A stretch of 64,000 bases of DNA from assembly GCF_026619435.1 (NCBI RefSeq), contig NZ_JAOVZQ010000001.1, forward strand, positions 4,719,501 to 4,783,500, written 5' to 3'. The translations under genes and the position numbers were made by a program. Shown here one piece after another: positions 33,776 through 44,814 of this stretch. The notes beneath the pieces were generated by a model. The model had not been told where the DNA came from. It saw only the letters and a list, made by a program, of their open reading frames with translations, and did not search any database. Source of the DNA: Hoeflea ulvae. GTDB lineage: Bacteria; Pseudomonadota; Alphaproteobacteria; Rhizobiales; Rhizobiaceae. Position 1 is the stretch's first letter. The number at the start of each line of letters is the position of its first letter.

Positions 33776-36700
33776 TCTGCTGCCTCCTTGGTTGTGGCCG
33801 GAGTGTCGAGCCAGTCGACCTTGTCCATCTTGCGCACGATCACGAACTCGTCCCGGTTCGAGCCGACGGTGCCGTAATAGTTGAAGCCGTAGCTCAACTG
33901 GGCATAGCCGCCGATCATGTGGGTTGGTTTGAGAACCGTGCGGGTGACCGAGTTGTGAATGCCGCCGCGCTTGCCGGTAATCTGGCTGCCCGGTGTGTTC
34001 ACGATCTTTTCCTGGGCGTGATACATGAACAGCGTGCCCTCCTTGATCCGCTGGCTGACCACGACGCGCGCCGTCAGAACCCCGTTGGAGTTGAAGACCT
34101 CGACCCAGTCATTGTCCTCGAGCCCGGCCTTTCGTGCATCGACTTCCGACATCCACACCACCGGGCCGCCGCGATTGAGCGTCAGCATCAAGAGGTTGTC
34201 GGAATAGGTCGAGTGGATGCCCCATTTCTGGTGCGGGGTGATGAAGTTGAGCACCACGTGCTTGCCGCCATCCGTCCGGCCGATTGCCGGCGCTATGGTC
34301 TTCAGGTCGACCGGCGGCCGCCAGGTGACGAAGCCCTCGCCAAAGGCCCGCATCCATTCATGGTCCTGGTAGAGCTGCTGTCGGCCCGACAGGGTGCGCC
34401 AGGGGATCAGCTCATGCACATTGGTGTAACCGGCATTGTAGCAGACCTCCTCGCTTTCGATCCCCGACCAGGTCGGGGAGGAGATGATCTTGCGCGGCTG
34501 TGCGGCGATATCGCGGAAGCGGATCTTCTCGTCCTGCTTGGCCGCGGCCAGATGTGCATGCTCGCGACCGGTGATCTTTTCGAGCGCATTCCATGCCTTG
34601 ACCGCGACCTCGCCATTGGTCTCGGGCGCCAGCATCAAAATGACCTCGCAGGCATCGATCGCGGTATCGATCTTTGCCATGCCCTTGGTCACGCCTTCAT
34701 CGGTGACGCGGCCATTGAGATCCTGAAGGTGATGCACTTCCGCTTTGGTGTCCCAGGCAATTCCCTTGCCGCCATTGCCGATCTTTTCCATCAGCGGCCC
34801 GACCGCGGTGAAGCGCTTGTAGAGATTGGGATAGTCCCGCTCGACGCCGATATAGTTCGGTGCGGTCTGTCCCGGGATCAGCTCGCAGGCGCCGCTCTTC
34901 CAGTCTGCCACGAAGGGCTGCGCCAGTTCGCCGGGACTGTCATGCTGCATCGGCAGCGACACGACATCGTTTTCGACGCCGAGCACTTCAGGTGCGACCT
35001 CGGAGAACTTCTTGGCGATCGCCTTGAAGATCTCCCAGTCCGACTTGCTCTCATAGGCAGGATCCACCGCCGCCTGCAGCGGGTGAATGAACGGATGCAT
35101 GTCGGATGTGTTGAGATCGTCCTTCTCGTACCAGCTCGCCGTCGGCAGCACGATGTCGGAATAGACGCAGGTGGTCGACATGCGGAAATCCAGCGTCACC
35201 AACAGGTCAAGCTTGCCCTCCGGCGCGGTCTCATGCCATTTGGCCTCGACCGGTTTGACGCGTCCTTCCTCGCCCAGATCCTTGCCCAGAACGCCGTGAT
35301 CGGTGCCCAGCAAATGGCGCAGGAAATATTCGTGGCCCTTGCCGGAGGACCCAAGCAGGTTGGAGCGCCAGACGAAGAGGTTGCGCGGCCAGTTTTCCGG
35401 AGCATCTGGATCTTCGCAGGACATTTCCAGCGTTCCCGCCTTCAAGCCTTCCGCCACATATTCGGCCGGCGACTTGCCGGCGGCCTTGGCCGCACGCCCG
35501 ACCTCCAGCGGATTGGTCTTGAGCTGCGGTGCCGAAGGCAGCCAGCCCATGCGTTCGGCCTGGATGTTGTAATCGATCAGGCTGCGCTCGGACCAGTTGC
35601 CGGCCGGCGCCGTTGGCGACACGATCTCGCCCGCGGTGACGGTTTCATAGCGCCACTGGTCGGTATGCGCATACCAGGCCGAGGTGGAGTTCATGTGCCG
35701 TGGCGGACGTGCCCAGTCGAGCGCGAAGGCCAGCGCCGTCCAGCCGGTCTGCGGGCGCAGCTTTTCCTGGCCGACATAATGCGACCAGCCACCCCCGATT
35801 GCCCGACGCAGCCGCACATCACCAGCATGTTGATGATGCCGCGATAGGCCATGTCCATGTGGTACCAGTGGTTGAGACCGGCGCCCAGAATGACCATCGA
35901 CTTGCCGTTGGTCTTCTCCGCATTGCTGGCAAATTCCCGCGCCACGGCAATGATACGGTCGGCCTTGACCCCGGTGATCTTCTCGGCCCAGGCCGGCGTG
36001 AACGGCACATCGGCATCATACGACGTGGCCACATGGTCGCCGCCAAGACCGCGGTCGAGGCTGTAATTGGCGCAGAACAGATCAAACACCGTCGTCACCA
36101 GCGCCTCGCCATCCTTGAGCTTCAGCCGGCGGACGGGAATGTTGCGCGTCAGCACCTCCGGGTGATCGCATTTGGTGAACTGTTCGGTCGCGGCGCCTCC
36201 GAAATAGGGGAAATCGACGCCGACAACATCATCATGATCCTCGTCGAGGATCAGCGTCGAGATCAGGTCGATCGGCTGCTCGCCAGCCCGTTCCTCCAGG
36301 TTCCAGTGCCCGTTTTCGCCCCAGCGGAAACCGATGGAGCCATTTGGCGCCACGACATCCCCGGTCTTGCTGTCGATGCCGACCGTCTTCCAGTCCGGAT
36401 TGTTGGATTCGCCGAGACTGTCGGTGAAGTCGGCGGCGCGCAGCATCCGGCCCGGAACATGGCGGCCGTTCTTTTCATCGAGCCGCACCAGCATCGGGAA
36501 ATCGGAATATTTGCGGGTATAATCCTCGAAATAGGGCACCTGCCGGTCGAGATGATATTCGCGCAGAATGACGTGACCGAAGGCCAGCGCCAGCGCCGCA
36601 TCGGTGCCGGCCTGCGGATTGAGCCAGATGTCGCCGAATTTGGCGGCTTCGGAATAATCCGGGCTGACAACGGCGGATTTGGCGCCGCGATAGCGGGCTT

Positions 36701-37508
36701 CGGTGTAAAAATGAGCGTCCGGCGTGCGGGTCTGCGGCACGTTTGAGCCCCACAGGATCATGAAGCTCGAATTGTACCAGTCGGCACTTTCGGGCACATC
36801 GGTCTGCTCGCCCCAGGTCTGCGGGCTGGCCGGCGGCAGGTCGCAATACCAGTCGTAAAATGACATGCAGGTGCCGCCCATCAGGCTCAGATAGCGCGAG
36901 CCGGCGGCATAGCTGACCATCGACATTGCCGGGATCGGCGAAAAGCCGAACACCCGGTCAGGGCCGTATGTCTTTGTCGTGTGGACGTTCGCCGCCGCGA
37001 TGATCTCGGTCACCTCGTCCCAGTCGGCGCGGACGAAGCCGCCCTTGCCGCGGGTCTTGGTGTAGCTGTCACGCTTGACCGGATCGGCCTGGATAGCCTT
37101 CCACGCTTCCACCGGGGTCATGGTCTTGCGCATCTCGCGCCACAGCCGCATCAGCCGGCCACGCACCAGTGGTGTCTTCACCCGGTTTGCCGAGTAGAGA
37201 TACCAGCTGTAGCTGGCGCCGCGGGCGCAGCCGCGCGGCTCGTGATTGGGCATGTCGGGCCGGGTGCGCGGATAGTCGGTCTGCTGGGTCTCCCAGGTGA
37301 CGATGCCGGATTTGACATAGATCTTCCAGGAGCAGGAGCCGGTGCAGTTCACCCCGTGGGTCGAGCGCACGATCTTGTCATGGCGCCAGCGGTTTCGGTA
37401 GACCTCCTCCCAGTCGCGGCTTTCGATGGTGGTTTGCCCGTGCCCGCCGGCAAAGGTGTCCTGGCGGGTGGATTTGAGGAAGTTTAGGCGGTCGAGAAGA
37501 TGGCTCAT
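33772..37508 (-). pseudogene. narG: respiratory nitrate reductase alpha subunit NarG, single-base frameshift
   Basis: The alpha subunit is split into two frames: 35691-37508 (N-terminal part) and 33772-35817 (C-terminal part). Family residues are intact on both sides: the His-x3-Cys-x3-Cys FS0 motif (STHGVNCTGSC), the molybdenum-ligand Asp in FYDWYCDLPPASP and the C-terminal MNSTSAWYAHTDQWRYE block. The frames separate in CGCVGQSG|GGWSHYVGQE, where five G (C5 on the plus strand, 35792-35796) replace the six needed for in-frame reading. Only one base is missing, so this may be a true inactivating deletion, slippage-prone phase variation, or a sequencing error. Otherwise the length of about 1245 codons is normal. 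Confidence 0.93.
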
Positions 37509-37525
37509 CTTGCTCTCCTTTCAGG

Positions 37526-40255
37526 TCAGGCTGCGGGGACGGCGGACGCGGAACGACCGGCCCGTTCGGTGGCGGCCAAAAGGCCCTCCGGTCGGGTGTA
37601 GTAGAACCAGGTCAGCGCGACGCAGATCACGTAGAAGCCGAGGAACCCCCAAAGGGCTGCCACCGGACCGCCGGTCATGGCGATCGAGGTGCCGTAGGCC
37701 TTGGGGATGAAGAAGGCGCCGTAGGCGGCAATGGCGGAGGTGAAGGCGATGATCGCCGCACTCTCGCGTTCCGCCTGCTTGCGCAACACGTCGCCCTTGA
37801 GTTCCGGCATCAGCCGCGGGATTTCCCGCGCCATGATCGCCGGGATCATCTGGAAGGTCGAGGCATTGCCGACACCGGTGAGGAAGAACAGCGCCATGAA
37901 CGAGGCGAAGAAGCCCCAGAATGCGCCCGGCTGTTCCTTGATGCCGAGGAAGAAGATCACCCCGAACACCGCAATGATCATCCCGAGGAAGGTCCAGAAG
38001 GTGACCCGTCCGCCGCCGAACCTGTCGGAAACCCAGCCAGTGCCGGCGCGCGACAGGGCGCCGACGAGCGGACCAAGGAAAACGAACTGCAGCGCGTTGA
38101 CTTCCGGGAACTGCAGCTTGGTCAGCAGCGGGAAGCCCGCGGAATAACCGATGAAGCTGCCGAATGTGCCGGTGTAGAGCACGCACATGATCCAGTTGTG
38201 CTTGCGGCTGAAGATGATCGCCTGCTCCTTGAAGCTGGATTTGGCGTCGGCGATGTCATTCATCCCGAGCCATGCAGCAACTGTCGCGGCGATGATGAAG
38301 GGAACCCAGATGAAGCCGGCATTCTGCATCCACAGCTGGCCGCCATCCGACATGGTCTGAGGCTGGCCGCCGAGCGCGCCGAACACGCCTGCGGTGATCA
38401 CCAGCGGCACCAGGAACTGCATCACCGAGACGCCGAGATTGCCAAGTCCGGCATTCAGCGCCAGCGCATTTCCCTTTTCCGCCTTCGGATAGAAGAAGGC
38501 GATATTGGCCATCGAGGAGGCGAAGTTGCCGCCGCCGAAACCGCACAGCAGCGCCAGCACCAGGAAGATCAGATAGGGCGTATCCGGGTTCTGCACCGCA
38601 TAGCCGATGCCCATGGCCGGCAGCAGCAGCGAAACCGTCGACAGCGTCGTCCACAGCCGGCCGCCGAAGATCGGCACCATGAAGGAGTAGAAGATCCGCA
38701 GCGTCGCGCCCGACAGGCCGGGAAGAGCCGCAAGCCAGAACAATTGTCCCGGGGTGAAGCTGAAGCCGATCGCCGGCAGGCGCGCGACAACGACCGACCA
38801 GACCATCCAGACCGAGAATGCCAGCAGCAGCGCCGGGATCGAGACCCAGAGATTGCGGGTGGCAATGCGCCGGCCCTTCTCGGCCCAGAACACCGGATCT
38901 TCCGGGGTCCAGGTCTCGAGCGTGTGGGTCTGCGCAACATGCTCGGGAAGGTGAATGCTCTGCATTTCCGGCAGGCTGGGCAACTGGTCCAGCGCCTCGC
39001 CATGGGCTTCGCGTTCCATGGCGCGCACCGAAAGGTGCATCCAGGCAAGCGAGATCGCAACGATGATGAACAGCAGCGCGAAGCAGCTTGTGTAGATGCC
39101 GGTCAGATCGAGCAAGGCGCCAAAGGTGATCGGCAGGACGAATCCGCCAAGGCCGCCGATCATGCCGACAAGACCGCCGACAGAACCGACATGGTTGGGA
39201 TAGTAGACCGGGATGTGCTTGTAGACCGCGGCCTTGCCCAGGCTCATGAAAAAGCCGAGCATGAACAGCGTGATGACGAAAGGCCAGCGGCCCATCTCGG
39301 TGGAAAAGGCAATCGGCCCGCCCTTGCCCTGGATCACATAGTCGGTGGCCGGATAGGACAGCATGAACAGCAAGAGCATCGAGAAGCCGAAGCACCAGTA
39401 CATCACCGTGCGGGCGCCGAAACGGTCCGACAGATGCCCGCCATAGGCGCGGAACAGCGAGGCAGACAGCGAAAAGGCAGCAGCCGACATGCCGGCGGTG
39501 CGGATGTCGAGCCCATAGACGTCGACCAGATAATGCGGCATCCACAGGGCCAGGGCCACAAAAGCCCCGAAGACGTAGAAATAGTAAAGCGAGAAGCGCC
39601 AGACCTGCAGGTTCTTCAGCGGCGCGAATTGCTGGGCCAGGCTGGGCGGCCTTTGACCGGATTCGCGACGGGCGACCAGCTCGGGGTCGTCCTTGGCAAA
39701 GACGTAGAAAAGGATGGCAACCAGTGCCAGCCCGGCCGCCCAGACATGGGCAACACCATGCCAGCCATAAGCCACCATGACGAAAGGCGCGATGAACTTG
39801 GTCACCGCGGCTCCCACATTGCCGGCGCCGAAAATGCCGAGCGCCGTGCCCTGCTTGCCCTGGCCGTACCAGCGCGAAACATAGGCGACACCGATGATGA
39901 ACGAGCCGCCGGCAAGACCGATGCCGAGAGCGGCGACCAGATACATCGCGTAGGACGAGGCCCAGGTCAGCATCCAGGTGGCCGCTGCCGTCAGCAGCAT
40001 CTGAATGGTGAAGACATTGCGTCCGCCATATTTCTCGGTCCAGACCCCGAGGATCAGCCGCGTCACCGATCCGGTGAGGATCGGGGTGGCTACCAGCAGT
40101 CCGAACTGGAATTCGCTGAGCCCCAGTTCGGTCTTTATCTCGACGCCGATGATGGCGAATATCGTCCAGACCGCGAAGCAGGCGGTGAACGCGATCGTGC
40201 TCAGTGAAAGCGCTCGCGTGCGCTCGGCATCTGTGACCTGTGCTCTGTCCAGCAT
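37526..40255 (-). CDS. narK: fused NarK1-NarK2 nitrate/nitrite transporter
   Basis: 909 residues formed by two consecutive MFS domains (about 1-420 and 450-905). Each has the NarK nitrate signature type glycine-rich helices: GLAGGSFIIGVAYVSRW in the first and GFGGGNFASSMANIAFFYP in the second. Such NarK1-NarK2 fusions are known in denitrifying alphaproteobacteria such as Paracoccus, where one half is a nitrate/proton symporter and the other a nitrate/nitrite exchanger. It is the first gene of the nar operon (17 bases before narG). The ATG has GGAG upstream, and two FNR/DNR boxes lie in the promoter region. Confidence 0.96.
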   Translation of the reverse strand: MLDRAQVTDAERTRALSLSTIAFTACFAVWTIFAIIGVEIKTELGLSEFQFGLLVATPILTGSVTRLILGVWTEKYGGRNVFTIQMLLTAAATWMLTWASSYAMYLVAALGIGLAGGSFIIGVAYVSRWYGQGKQGTALGIFGAGNVGAAVTKFIAPFVMVAYGWHGVAHVWAAGLALVAILFYVFAKDDPELVARRESGQRPPSLAQQFAPLKNLQVWRFSLYYFYVFGAFVALALWMPHYLVDVYGLDIRTAGMSAAAFSLSASLFRAYGGHLSDRFGARTVMYWCFGFSMLLLFMLSYPATDYVIQGKGGPIAFSTEMGRWPFVITLFMLGFFMSLGKAAVYKHIPVYYPNHVGSVGGLVGMIGGLGGFVLPITFGALLDLTGIYTSCFALLFIIVAISLAWMHLSVRAMEREAHGEALDQLPSLPEMQSIHLPEHVAQTHTLETWTPEDPVFWAEKGRRIATRNLWVSIPALLLAFSVWMVWSVVVARLPAIGFSFTPGQLFWLAALPGLSGATLRIFYSFMVPIFGGRLWTTLSTVSLLLPAMGIGYAVQNPDTPYLIFLVLALLCGFGGGNFASSMANIAFFYPKAEKGNALALNAGLGNLGVSVMQFLVPLVITAGVFGALGGQPQTMSDGGQLWMQNAGFIWVPFIIAATVAAWLGMNDIADAKSSFKEQAIIFSRKHNWIMCVLYTGTFGSFIGYSAGFPLLTKLQFPEVNALQFVFLGPLVGALSRAGTGWVSDRFGGGRVTFWTFLGMIIAVFGVIFFLGIKEQPGAFWGFFASFMALFFLTGVGNASTFQMIPAIMAREIPRLMPELKGDVLRKQAERESAAIIAFTSAIAAYGAFFIPKAYGTSIAMTGGPVAALWGFLGFYVICVALTWFYYTRPEGLLAATERAGRSASAVPAA

Positions 40256-40329
40256 GGTTTTTCTCCGTTTGCAGCACGAGGCGACCCCGCGCGTTCCACC
40301 GGAATTTGCCCAAGCTTCACACCGCCGAC

Positions 40330-40343
40330 TTGATGCAGATCAA
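40330..40343. promoter_or_regulatory. FNR box upstream of narK (proximal)
   Basis: TTGAT-GCAG-ATCAA is a perfect match to the FNR consensus. A centre about 82 bases before the ATG would fit an activator at -41.5 with a 40-base leader. Confidence 0.75.
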
Positions 40344-40464
40344 GATTGCGCCCCTCGACGCCCGCAAACCGCCCGATCGCGGAAGAAACAAATCAGCATC
40401 CGGAATTTGCCGGGTCATCGTGATCGCCGCGTCGCAAGCCGCTAGACGCGGATCAATACTCGGC

Positions 40465-40478
40465 TTGATTTTGGTCAA
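40465..40478. promoter_or_regulatory. FNR/DNR box upstream of narK (distal)
   Basis: TTGAT-TTTG-GTCAA, same half-sites as the boxes at 28719 and 47411. A distal site could bind the local Crp/Fnr protein as well as FNR. Confidence 0.6.
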
Positions 40479-40599
40479 GTGTGCTTTCACTCCTGCCGGC
40501 GCGGCGCAGTCCACCCGCGCTCTGCCCTGGCAGCGCAACGCGCCATGGGCGGAAAGAACGCGGCATGTCTGTCGTCAATGGGGGTGATTGTTCCCGCCG

Positions 40600-40620
40600 C
40601 AGGGAAAATCCGGATCCCTG
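40600..40620 (-). terminator. candidate terminator of the N-ATPase operon
   Basis: CAGGGA (40600-40605) pairs with TCCCTG (40615-40620) around a nine-base loop, starting 9 bases beyond the atpG stop on the minus strand. The stem is short and the T-run weak. Confidence 0.35.
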
Positions 40621-40628
40621 CGCAAACG

Positions 40629-41549
40629 CTAGGCTTTCGGCTTCTGCTCCGGCGAGGGACCTGGTATTTTCTTCTTCTTCAGCGCCTCGAAGCCGATGAT
40701 GACATCGAGAAGCTCGGTGGTGATCTCGGACTGGCGCAGCGTGCGCGTATCGGATTTGAGCTCTTCCAGCCTGTCGTCGACCGATTGTTCGGCCTGTTGC
40801 ATCAGTGCGAGCCGCGCGGCGTTCTCGGTGACCATGGCATCCGCCGCGGCTCGGAACAGGCTGGCAAACAGATGGCTGCGGACCAGCGCCCTGAACAGGT
40901 CGCCAGCCGGCATGGAATAGGACGGCAGGCTTCGCGAGTTCCAGGGCTTCGAGCGTAGATCACGCAGCAAAGCCTGATCCAGCGGCAGCAGGGCCACGAT
41001 CTTGAGTACCGGCACATCCCCCTCTCCGCGGGCGGAATAGGCAAGGGACACGGCAATCTCGCGGGGGTGGCTTGACCGCCGGATCTCGTCAAGCCGTTCG
41101 GTCAGGAGGTTTGCCAGCCGTTCCAGCCCGTCCACAGATGCAGCCGGAAGGAAGGTTTTCTCCACTTCAAACCCTTGATCCTGCAAAGCATCGGCCATTT
41201 GCGCGCCGATGCACAACATGGTTGCCGCACCGTCAGCCTCGCCGTCGACATGGTGCCGCACATGCGCGGCAATCGCCTCATTGTAGTTTCCGCACAGACC
41301 ATGATCGCTGCCAAACACCACCAGGACCCGCCGGGCGATACGCGACGTGTCCACGCCCAGCGGGCCCGCGCCGACCAGGAAGGCATGCAGCCCCTCGAGA
41401 ACCGTTTGATGATAGGCTTCAATGGCCAGCGCGGCGTGCTCGTAAGGTGCCGCATTGATCACCGACAGGGTTTTCATCGTGTGCACGACGCTGCGAATGC
41501 CCTGTATGCTGGCGGTGCGGCGCACCAGGGTGTCAAGCGTTTGCGCCAT
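40629..41549 (-). CDS. atpG: N-ATPase (alternate F1) gamma subunit
   Basis: 306 residues. N- and C-terminal coiled-coil helices (about 1-50 and 215-290) and the central [16 protein letters not shown] motif (residues about 80-95) identify an F1 gamma subunit. It lacks strict similarity to the housekeeping gamma and comes last in the operon, as in N-ATPases. ATG 41549 has GGAGGAG upstream and overlaps the atpA stop by 17 bases. Confidence 0.88.
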   Translation of the reverse strand: MAQTLDTLVRRTASIQGIRSVVHTMKTLSVINAAPYEHAALAIEAYHQTVLEGLHAFLVGAGPLGVDTSRIARRVLVVFGSDHGLCGNYNEAIAAHVRHHVDGEADGAATMLCIGAQMADALQDQGFEVEKTFLPAASVDGLERLANLLTERLDEIRRSSHPREIAVSLAYSARGEGDVPVLKIVALLPLDQALLRDLRSKPWNSRSLPSYSMPAGDLFRALVRSHLFASLFRAAADAMVTENAARLALMQQAEQSVDDRLEELKSDTRTLRQSEITTELLDVIIGFEALKKKKIPGPSPEQKPKA

Positions 41550-43071
41550 CTGGCTCCTCCAGTGCCTGGCGCGCACGCTGACCCAGCATGGTCATCCGTT
41601 TGCGGTCCTCGTCATCCAGCGCTGCGTTCGCAGAGATCCGCCGTGCAAGATCATCCAGGTCACGGGCCGCGACCGTCCGGATCGCCGCCATCAGCCGGAA
41701 GCTGTCAGCCTCGCTCAGACCGTCAAACCCGCCGTCCATGGCCGTGACCAGAACAACAAGCTGTTCGACCGCCGAAATAGGATCGCGTTCGGCCTGCCGC
41801 AACGAGGCCCGCACCGCAGCACCGCGTGTCAGCCGCGCACGCGTCGCTTCGTCCAGACGCGTGCCGAAACGGGCAAAATCCTCCAGTTCCTCGAATTGCG
41901 ACAGGGTCACGCGCAGATTGCCGGCCACGGAGCGGAAGGCCTTGCTTTGCGCCTTGCCGCCCACGCGCGAGACCGACACGCCCAGATCGACAGCCGGGAA
42001 CTGGTTCTTGCGCACCAGACGCGGGGACAGATAGATCTGCCCGTCGGTAATCGAAATCAGGTTGGTCGGGATATAGGCGGACAGGTTCTCGGCCTGGGTC
42101 TCGACCACCGGAAGCACGGTGATCGAACCGCCGCCGGCTTTTTGCGTGAACTGGCCCGCGCGCTCCAGCAGCCGGGCATGGATATAGAAGATATCGCCGG
42201 GAAAGGCCTCCCGCCCCGGAGGCCGGCGCAACAGCAGCGACAGCTCCCGGTAGGAGCGGGCGTGGTGGGTCAGGTCGTCCAGCACCACCAGAACATCGCG
42301 CCCTTCATCGGAAAAATGCTCCGCCATCGTCAGCGCGGCATAGGGCGCGACATAGGCCAGGCCCGCGGCATCCTCGTCGCCCGCGGACATGACAATGGTC
42401 CGTCCGCTCATGCCGCCTTCGCGGATCGCACCCACCACCTTGGCGACCGCATCGCCACGTTGCCCGATCGCGCAATAGATGCAGATCAGGTCGCTGGACT
42501 TCTGGTTGAGGATTGCATCCACGGCCAGCGCCGTCTTGCCGGTCTGCCGGTCGCCGATCACCAGCTGACGCTGCCCGAGACCGACGGGAACGGCCGCATC
42601 GATCACCTTGATGCCCGTCGCCAGCGGCCGCGTGATGGCCTGCCGGTCGAGGATCTTCGGCGCGTCCATCTCCACCGGGCGCGTGGCCTGCGACTTGATC
42701 AGGCCCCTGCCGTCCTGCGGATTGCCGAGCGCATCCACAACCCGGCCCAGCAGCGCATGACCGACCTTTGCGCTGACCACCTTGTGCGTGCGCAGCACGC
42801 TCTCCCCCACCGTCACGCGGTCGGACGGCCCCAGCAGCACGACGCCCAGCCGTCCCGGTTCGAGATCGAGAACAATGCCCTGCACGCCGCTGGCAAATTG
42901 CAGCAGTTCGTCGGACAAGGCGCGCTCCAGCCCGGCAACAATCGCAATCCCGTCGCCGACCTCGGCAACCGAACCGATCTCGCTCAGCCGCGGGCCGGGC
43001 GACGGACTGTCCAGCAGCGCCTTGACGACCGCGTCGGGGCTGGTTCGGGTTCGGCGCTGTTCAGCGGTCAT
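41533..43071 (-). CDS. atpA: N-ATPase alpha subunit
   Basis: 512 residues, full F1 alpha: Walker A GDRQTGKT (about 171-178), Walker B region [18 protein letters not shown], and the C-terminal helical domain. The subunit forms the noncatalytic part of the hexamer. It overlaps atpF by 11 bases. Its place behind atpF and before atpG, with no delta (atpH) gene, follows the N-ATPase order rather than the normal F-ATPase order. Confidence 0.95.
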   Translation of the reverse strand: MTAEQRRTRTSPDAVVKALLDSPSPGPRLSEIGSVAEVGDGIAIVAGLERALSDELLQFASGVQGIVLDLEPGRLGVVLLGPSDRVTVGESVLRTHKVVSAKVGHALLGRVVDALGNPQDGRGLIKSQATRPVEMDAPKILDRQAITRPLATGIKVIDAAVPVGLGQRQLVIGDRQTGKTALAVDAILNQKSSDLICIYCAIGQRGDAVAKVVGAIREGGMSGRTIVMSAGDEDAAGLAYVAPYAALTMAEHFSDEGRDVLVVLDDLTHHARSYRELSLLLRRPPGREAFPGDIFYIHARLLERAGQFTQKAGGGSITVLPVVETQAENLSAYIPTNLISITDGQIYLSPRLVRKNQFPAVDLGVSVSRVGGKAQSKAFRSVAGNLRVTLSQFEELEDFARFGTRLDEATRARLTRGAAVRASLRQAERDPISAVEQLVVLVTAMDGGFDGLSEADSFRLMAAIRTVAARDLDDLARRISANAALDDEDRKRMTMLGQRARQALEEPDGANA

Positions 43072-43831
43072 GGCGGCGCACTTCGGCTTCGGATGCCTTG
43101 CTCAACTGCTCCCCGATCACGGCATCCAGCCCATCGACATAGGACTCCACGGTCCAGGCAAGTTCCGCACCGCCAATGCGCAGGATCAGGCCCGGAGATT
43201 GCTGTTCATCGGTTTCGAAGCGCACTGTGATCCCGGGGAACACCTTGCGCAATTCCGCGCTCATATCCTCCTGTGCAGCTGGCGGCAACGTGTCGTGGCT
43301 GGTGACCACGGCGCTGACCGGGTGCCCGGCGGTGTGGTGCAGATCGGCAACCGTCGAGCTGAGCTGCTGCGCCAGACGGTGCGCCATCTGCCCTTCAAGC
43401 TCCTGATCCGCCAGGTCGGTCAGTGCCTTGCGCAGGACGGCCAGAAGCGCCCTTGCGCCGGCCTGATGCATGCCGGTGGTGAATTTGCGCGCCTCCTCGT
43501 CAAGATGCGCAGTCCACGACTGGTACTCCCGGTCCATCCGCTCGCGCGCCTCGGCGAGAAGGGCATCGCGCTGCTCCTCGGCTTTCTTCCGGATCGTTTC
43601 CGCCATTTCCGATTGGGCGACGTTCAGGGCCCGGATTTTCTCATGATACTCCGCCTCGCCGGCCTCGGCCTTCTGTTTGGCAACAACGGCGGCCTGCATC
43701 CGGTCCGCGATTTCGGCCTCGCGCGCATCGATGCCATCAAGAATCGGACGGTAGAAGAACCGTTTCAGAAGCCAGACCAGCACCAGGAAATTGCCGATCT
43801 GGGCCGCGACGGTGATCCAGTCGATGGACAT
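43061..43831 (-). CDS. atpF: N-ATPase subunit b (long form, delta-like C-terminus)
   Basis: 256 residues: one N-terminal membrane helix (about 8-28), a long charged coiled-coil stalk (about 35-130) and an extra C-terminal domain (about 140-250) resembling the delta subunit. The long b replaces the missing delta, as expected for an N-ATPase. It is separated from atpE by three bases. Confidence 0.9.
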   Translation of the reverse strand: MSIDWITVAAQIGNFLVLVWLLKRFFYRPILDGIDAREAEIADRMQAAVVAKQKAEAGEAEYHEKIRALNVAQSEMAETIRKKAEEQRDALLAEARERMDREYQSWTAHLDEEARKFTTGMHQAGARALLAVLRKALTDLADQELEGQMAHRLAQQLSSTVADLHHTAGHPVSAVVTSHDTLPPAAQEDMSAELRKVFPGITVRFETDEQQSPGLILRIGGAELAWTVESYVDGLDAVIGEQLSKASEAEVRRHDR

Positions 43832-43834
43832 GGG

Positions 43835-44122
43835 TCAGTTGCCTGCGGCTTGTGCCGCTTCCACTGCGGCGGTCCAGAAGGGATTGGCAAAGATCAGGAT
43901 CATGGCAACCACGAAACAATAGATCGCCGTCGACTCGATCATCGCCAGGCTGACAAACAGGGTCCGCGAAATCGTCGAGGCCGCATCCGGCTGCTGCGCG
44001 ATTGCGGTGAGCGCCGTAGCAGCGGCACGTCCTTCGCCCAGCGCCGGGCCGATGGCGCCGAAGGAGACGGTGAGCCCCGCGGTGAAGATCGAAACTGCGG
44101 CAATGATTCCAAGGTCTGTCAT
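43835..44122 (-). CDS. atpE: N-ATPase subunit c with sodium-ligand-like motif
   Basis: 95 residues, two membrane helices. Helix 2 carries Ile62-Glu63-Ser64-Thr65-x-x-Tyr68, the Glu-Ser-Thr-x-x-Tyr set of sodium-translocating c subunits. Helix 1 carries Glu30 where sodium-type rings have a Gln or Glu (GPALGEG). Ion specificity is inferred from these residues; at least one N-ATPase c ring has been reported as proton-coupled, so it is not settled. Confidence 0.94.
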   Translation of the reverse strand: MTDLGIIAAVSIFTAGLTVSFGAIGPALGEGRAAATALTAIAQQPDAASTISRTLFVSLAMIESTAIYCFVVAMILIFANPFWTAAVEAAQAAGN

Positions 44123-44814
44123 GGAGTATCCCTTTCAGGCTGCACGGATTTGCGAGGGGTGGTGGCGGCGGAGATGTAGACCGTCGCCAGAATGGCAAAG
44201 ATGTAGGCCTGGATCATCCCGGTCAGCAGGCCGAGCAGATCCATCACCACGGGAAAGAAGAACGGCGCCACGCTGAGCAGGATGACCCCGATGACGGCGC
44301 CGCTCATGATGTTGCCGTAAAGGCGCATCGCCAGCGAGATCGCGCGCGTGAATTCCGAGATGATGTTGAACGGGAGCATTATGAAGGACGGCTCCAGATA
44401 GGTCTTCAGATAGCCGCGCAGCCCCCGGCTGATGATGCCGAAAAGCGGTACGGCGATCACCACGGAAAGCGCCAGCGCCGTGGTCGTCGACAGCGAGGAT
44501 GTCGGCGGTTCGAACCCCGGAACTACCAGCATCAGGTTCGATGTTGCGACAAACAGGAACAGCGTTCCCGAGAAATAGAGCAGGTGCCGCGAAGGTCCCG
44601 GGGCGATCTCCTGGATCTGCCCCTGGATGCCCTGCAGGATGACTTCGAGCATGGTCCGCCAGCGATTGGGCGGCACGTCCGGCCGCAGGTTTCGCGTGAT
44701 CAGCATCGACACGCCCGTCAGCACCGCCATCACCACCCAGGTGTAGAAGATGGTCGCATTGATCGGGATACCCCCGATCTCGAACATGATGGTCTGGTCG
44801 GGTGACAGGTTCAT
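44119..44814 (-). CDS. atpB: N-ATPase subunit a
   Basis: 231 residues, five or six membrane helices. The essential arginine is in the conserved helix SLAMRLYGNIMSG (about 151-163). Subunit a forms the ion channels against the c ring. It overlaps both atpR and atpE by four bases. Shorter than the housekeeping a subunit, as usual for N-ATPases. Confidence 0.95.
   Translation of the reverse strand: MNLSPDQTIMFEIGGIPINATIFYTWVVMAVLTGVSMLITRNLRPDVPPNRWRTMLEVILQGIQGQIQEIAPGPSRHLLYFSGTLFLFVATSNLMLVVPGFEPPTSSLSTTTALALSVVIAVPLFGIISRGLRGYLKTYLEPSFIMLPFNIISEFTRAISLAMRLYGNIMSGAVIGVILLSVAPFFFPVVMDLLGLLTGMIQAYIFAILATVYISAATTPRKSVQPERDTP

Larger units (their letters stand above)
40256..40628 (-). promoter_or_regulatory. 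nar promoter region with two FNR/DNR boxes
   Basis: 373 bases without a gene upstream of narK. TTGAT-GCAG-ATCAA (40330-40343) is a perfect FNR consensus centred about 82 bases before the narK ATG. TTGAT-TTTG-GTCAA (40465-40478) lies further upstream. The rest shows no convincing gene. Confidence 0.75.

Noticed and set aside
38198..40207. A long plus-strand open frame (669 codons) opposite narK, and similar ones opposite narG and the decarboxylase
   Set aside because: Same low-complexity composition and no recognisable motifs; shadows of strongly biased coding sequence.
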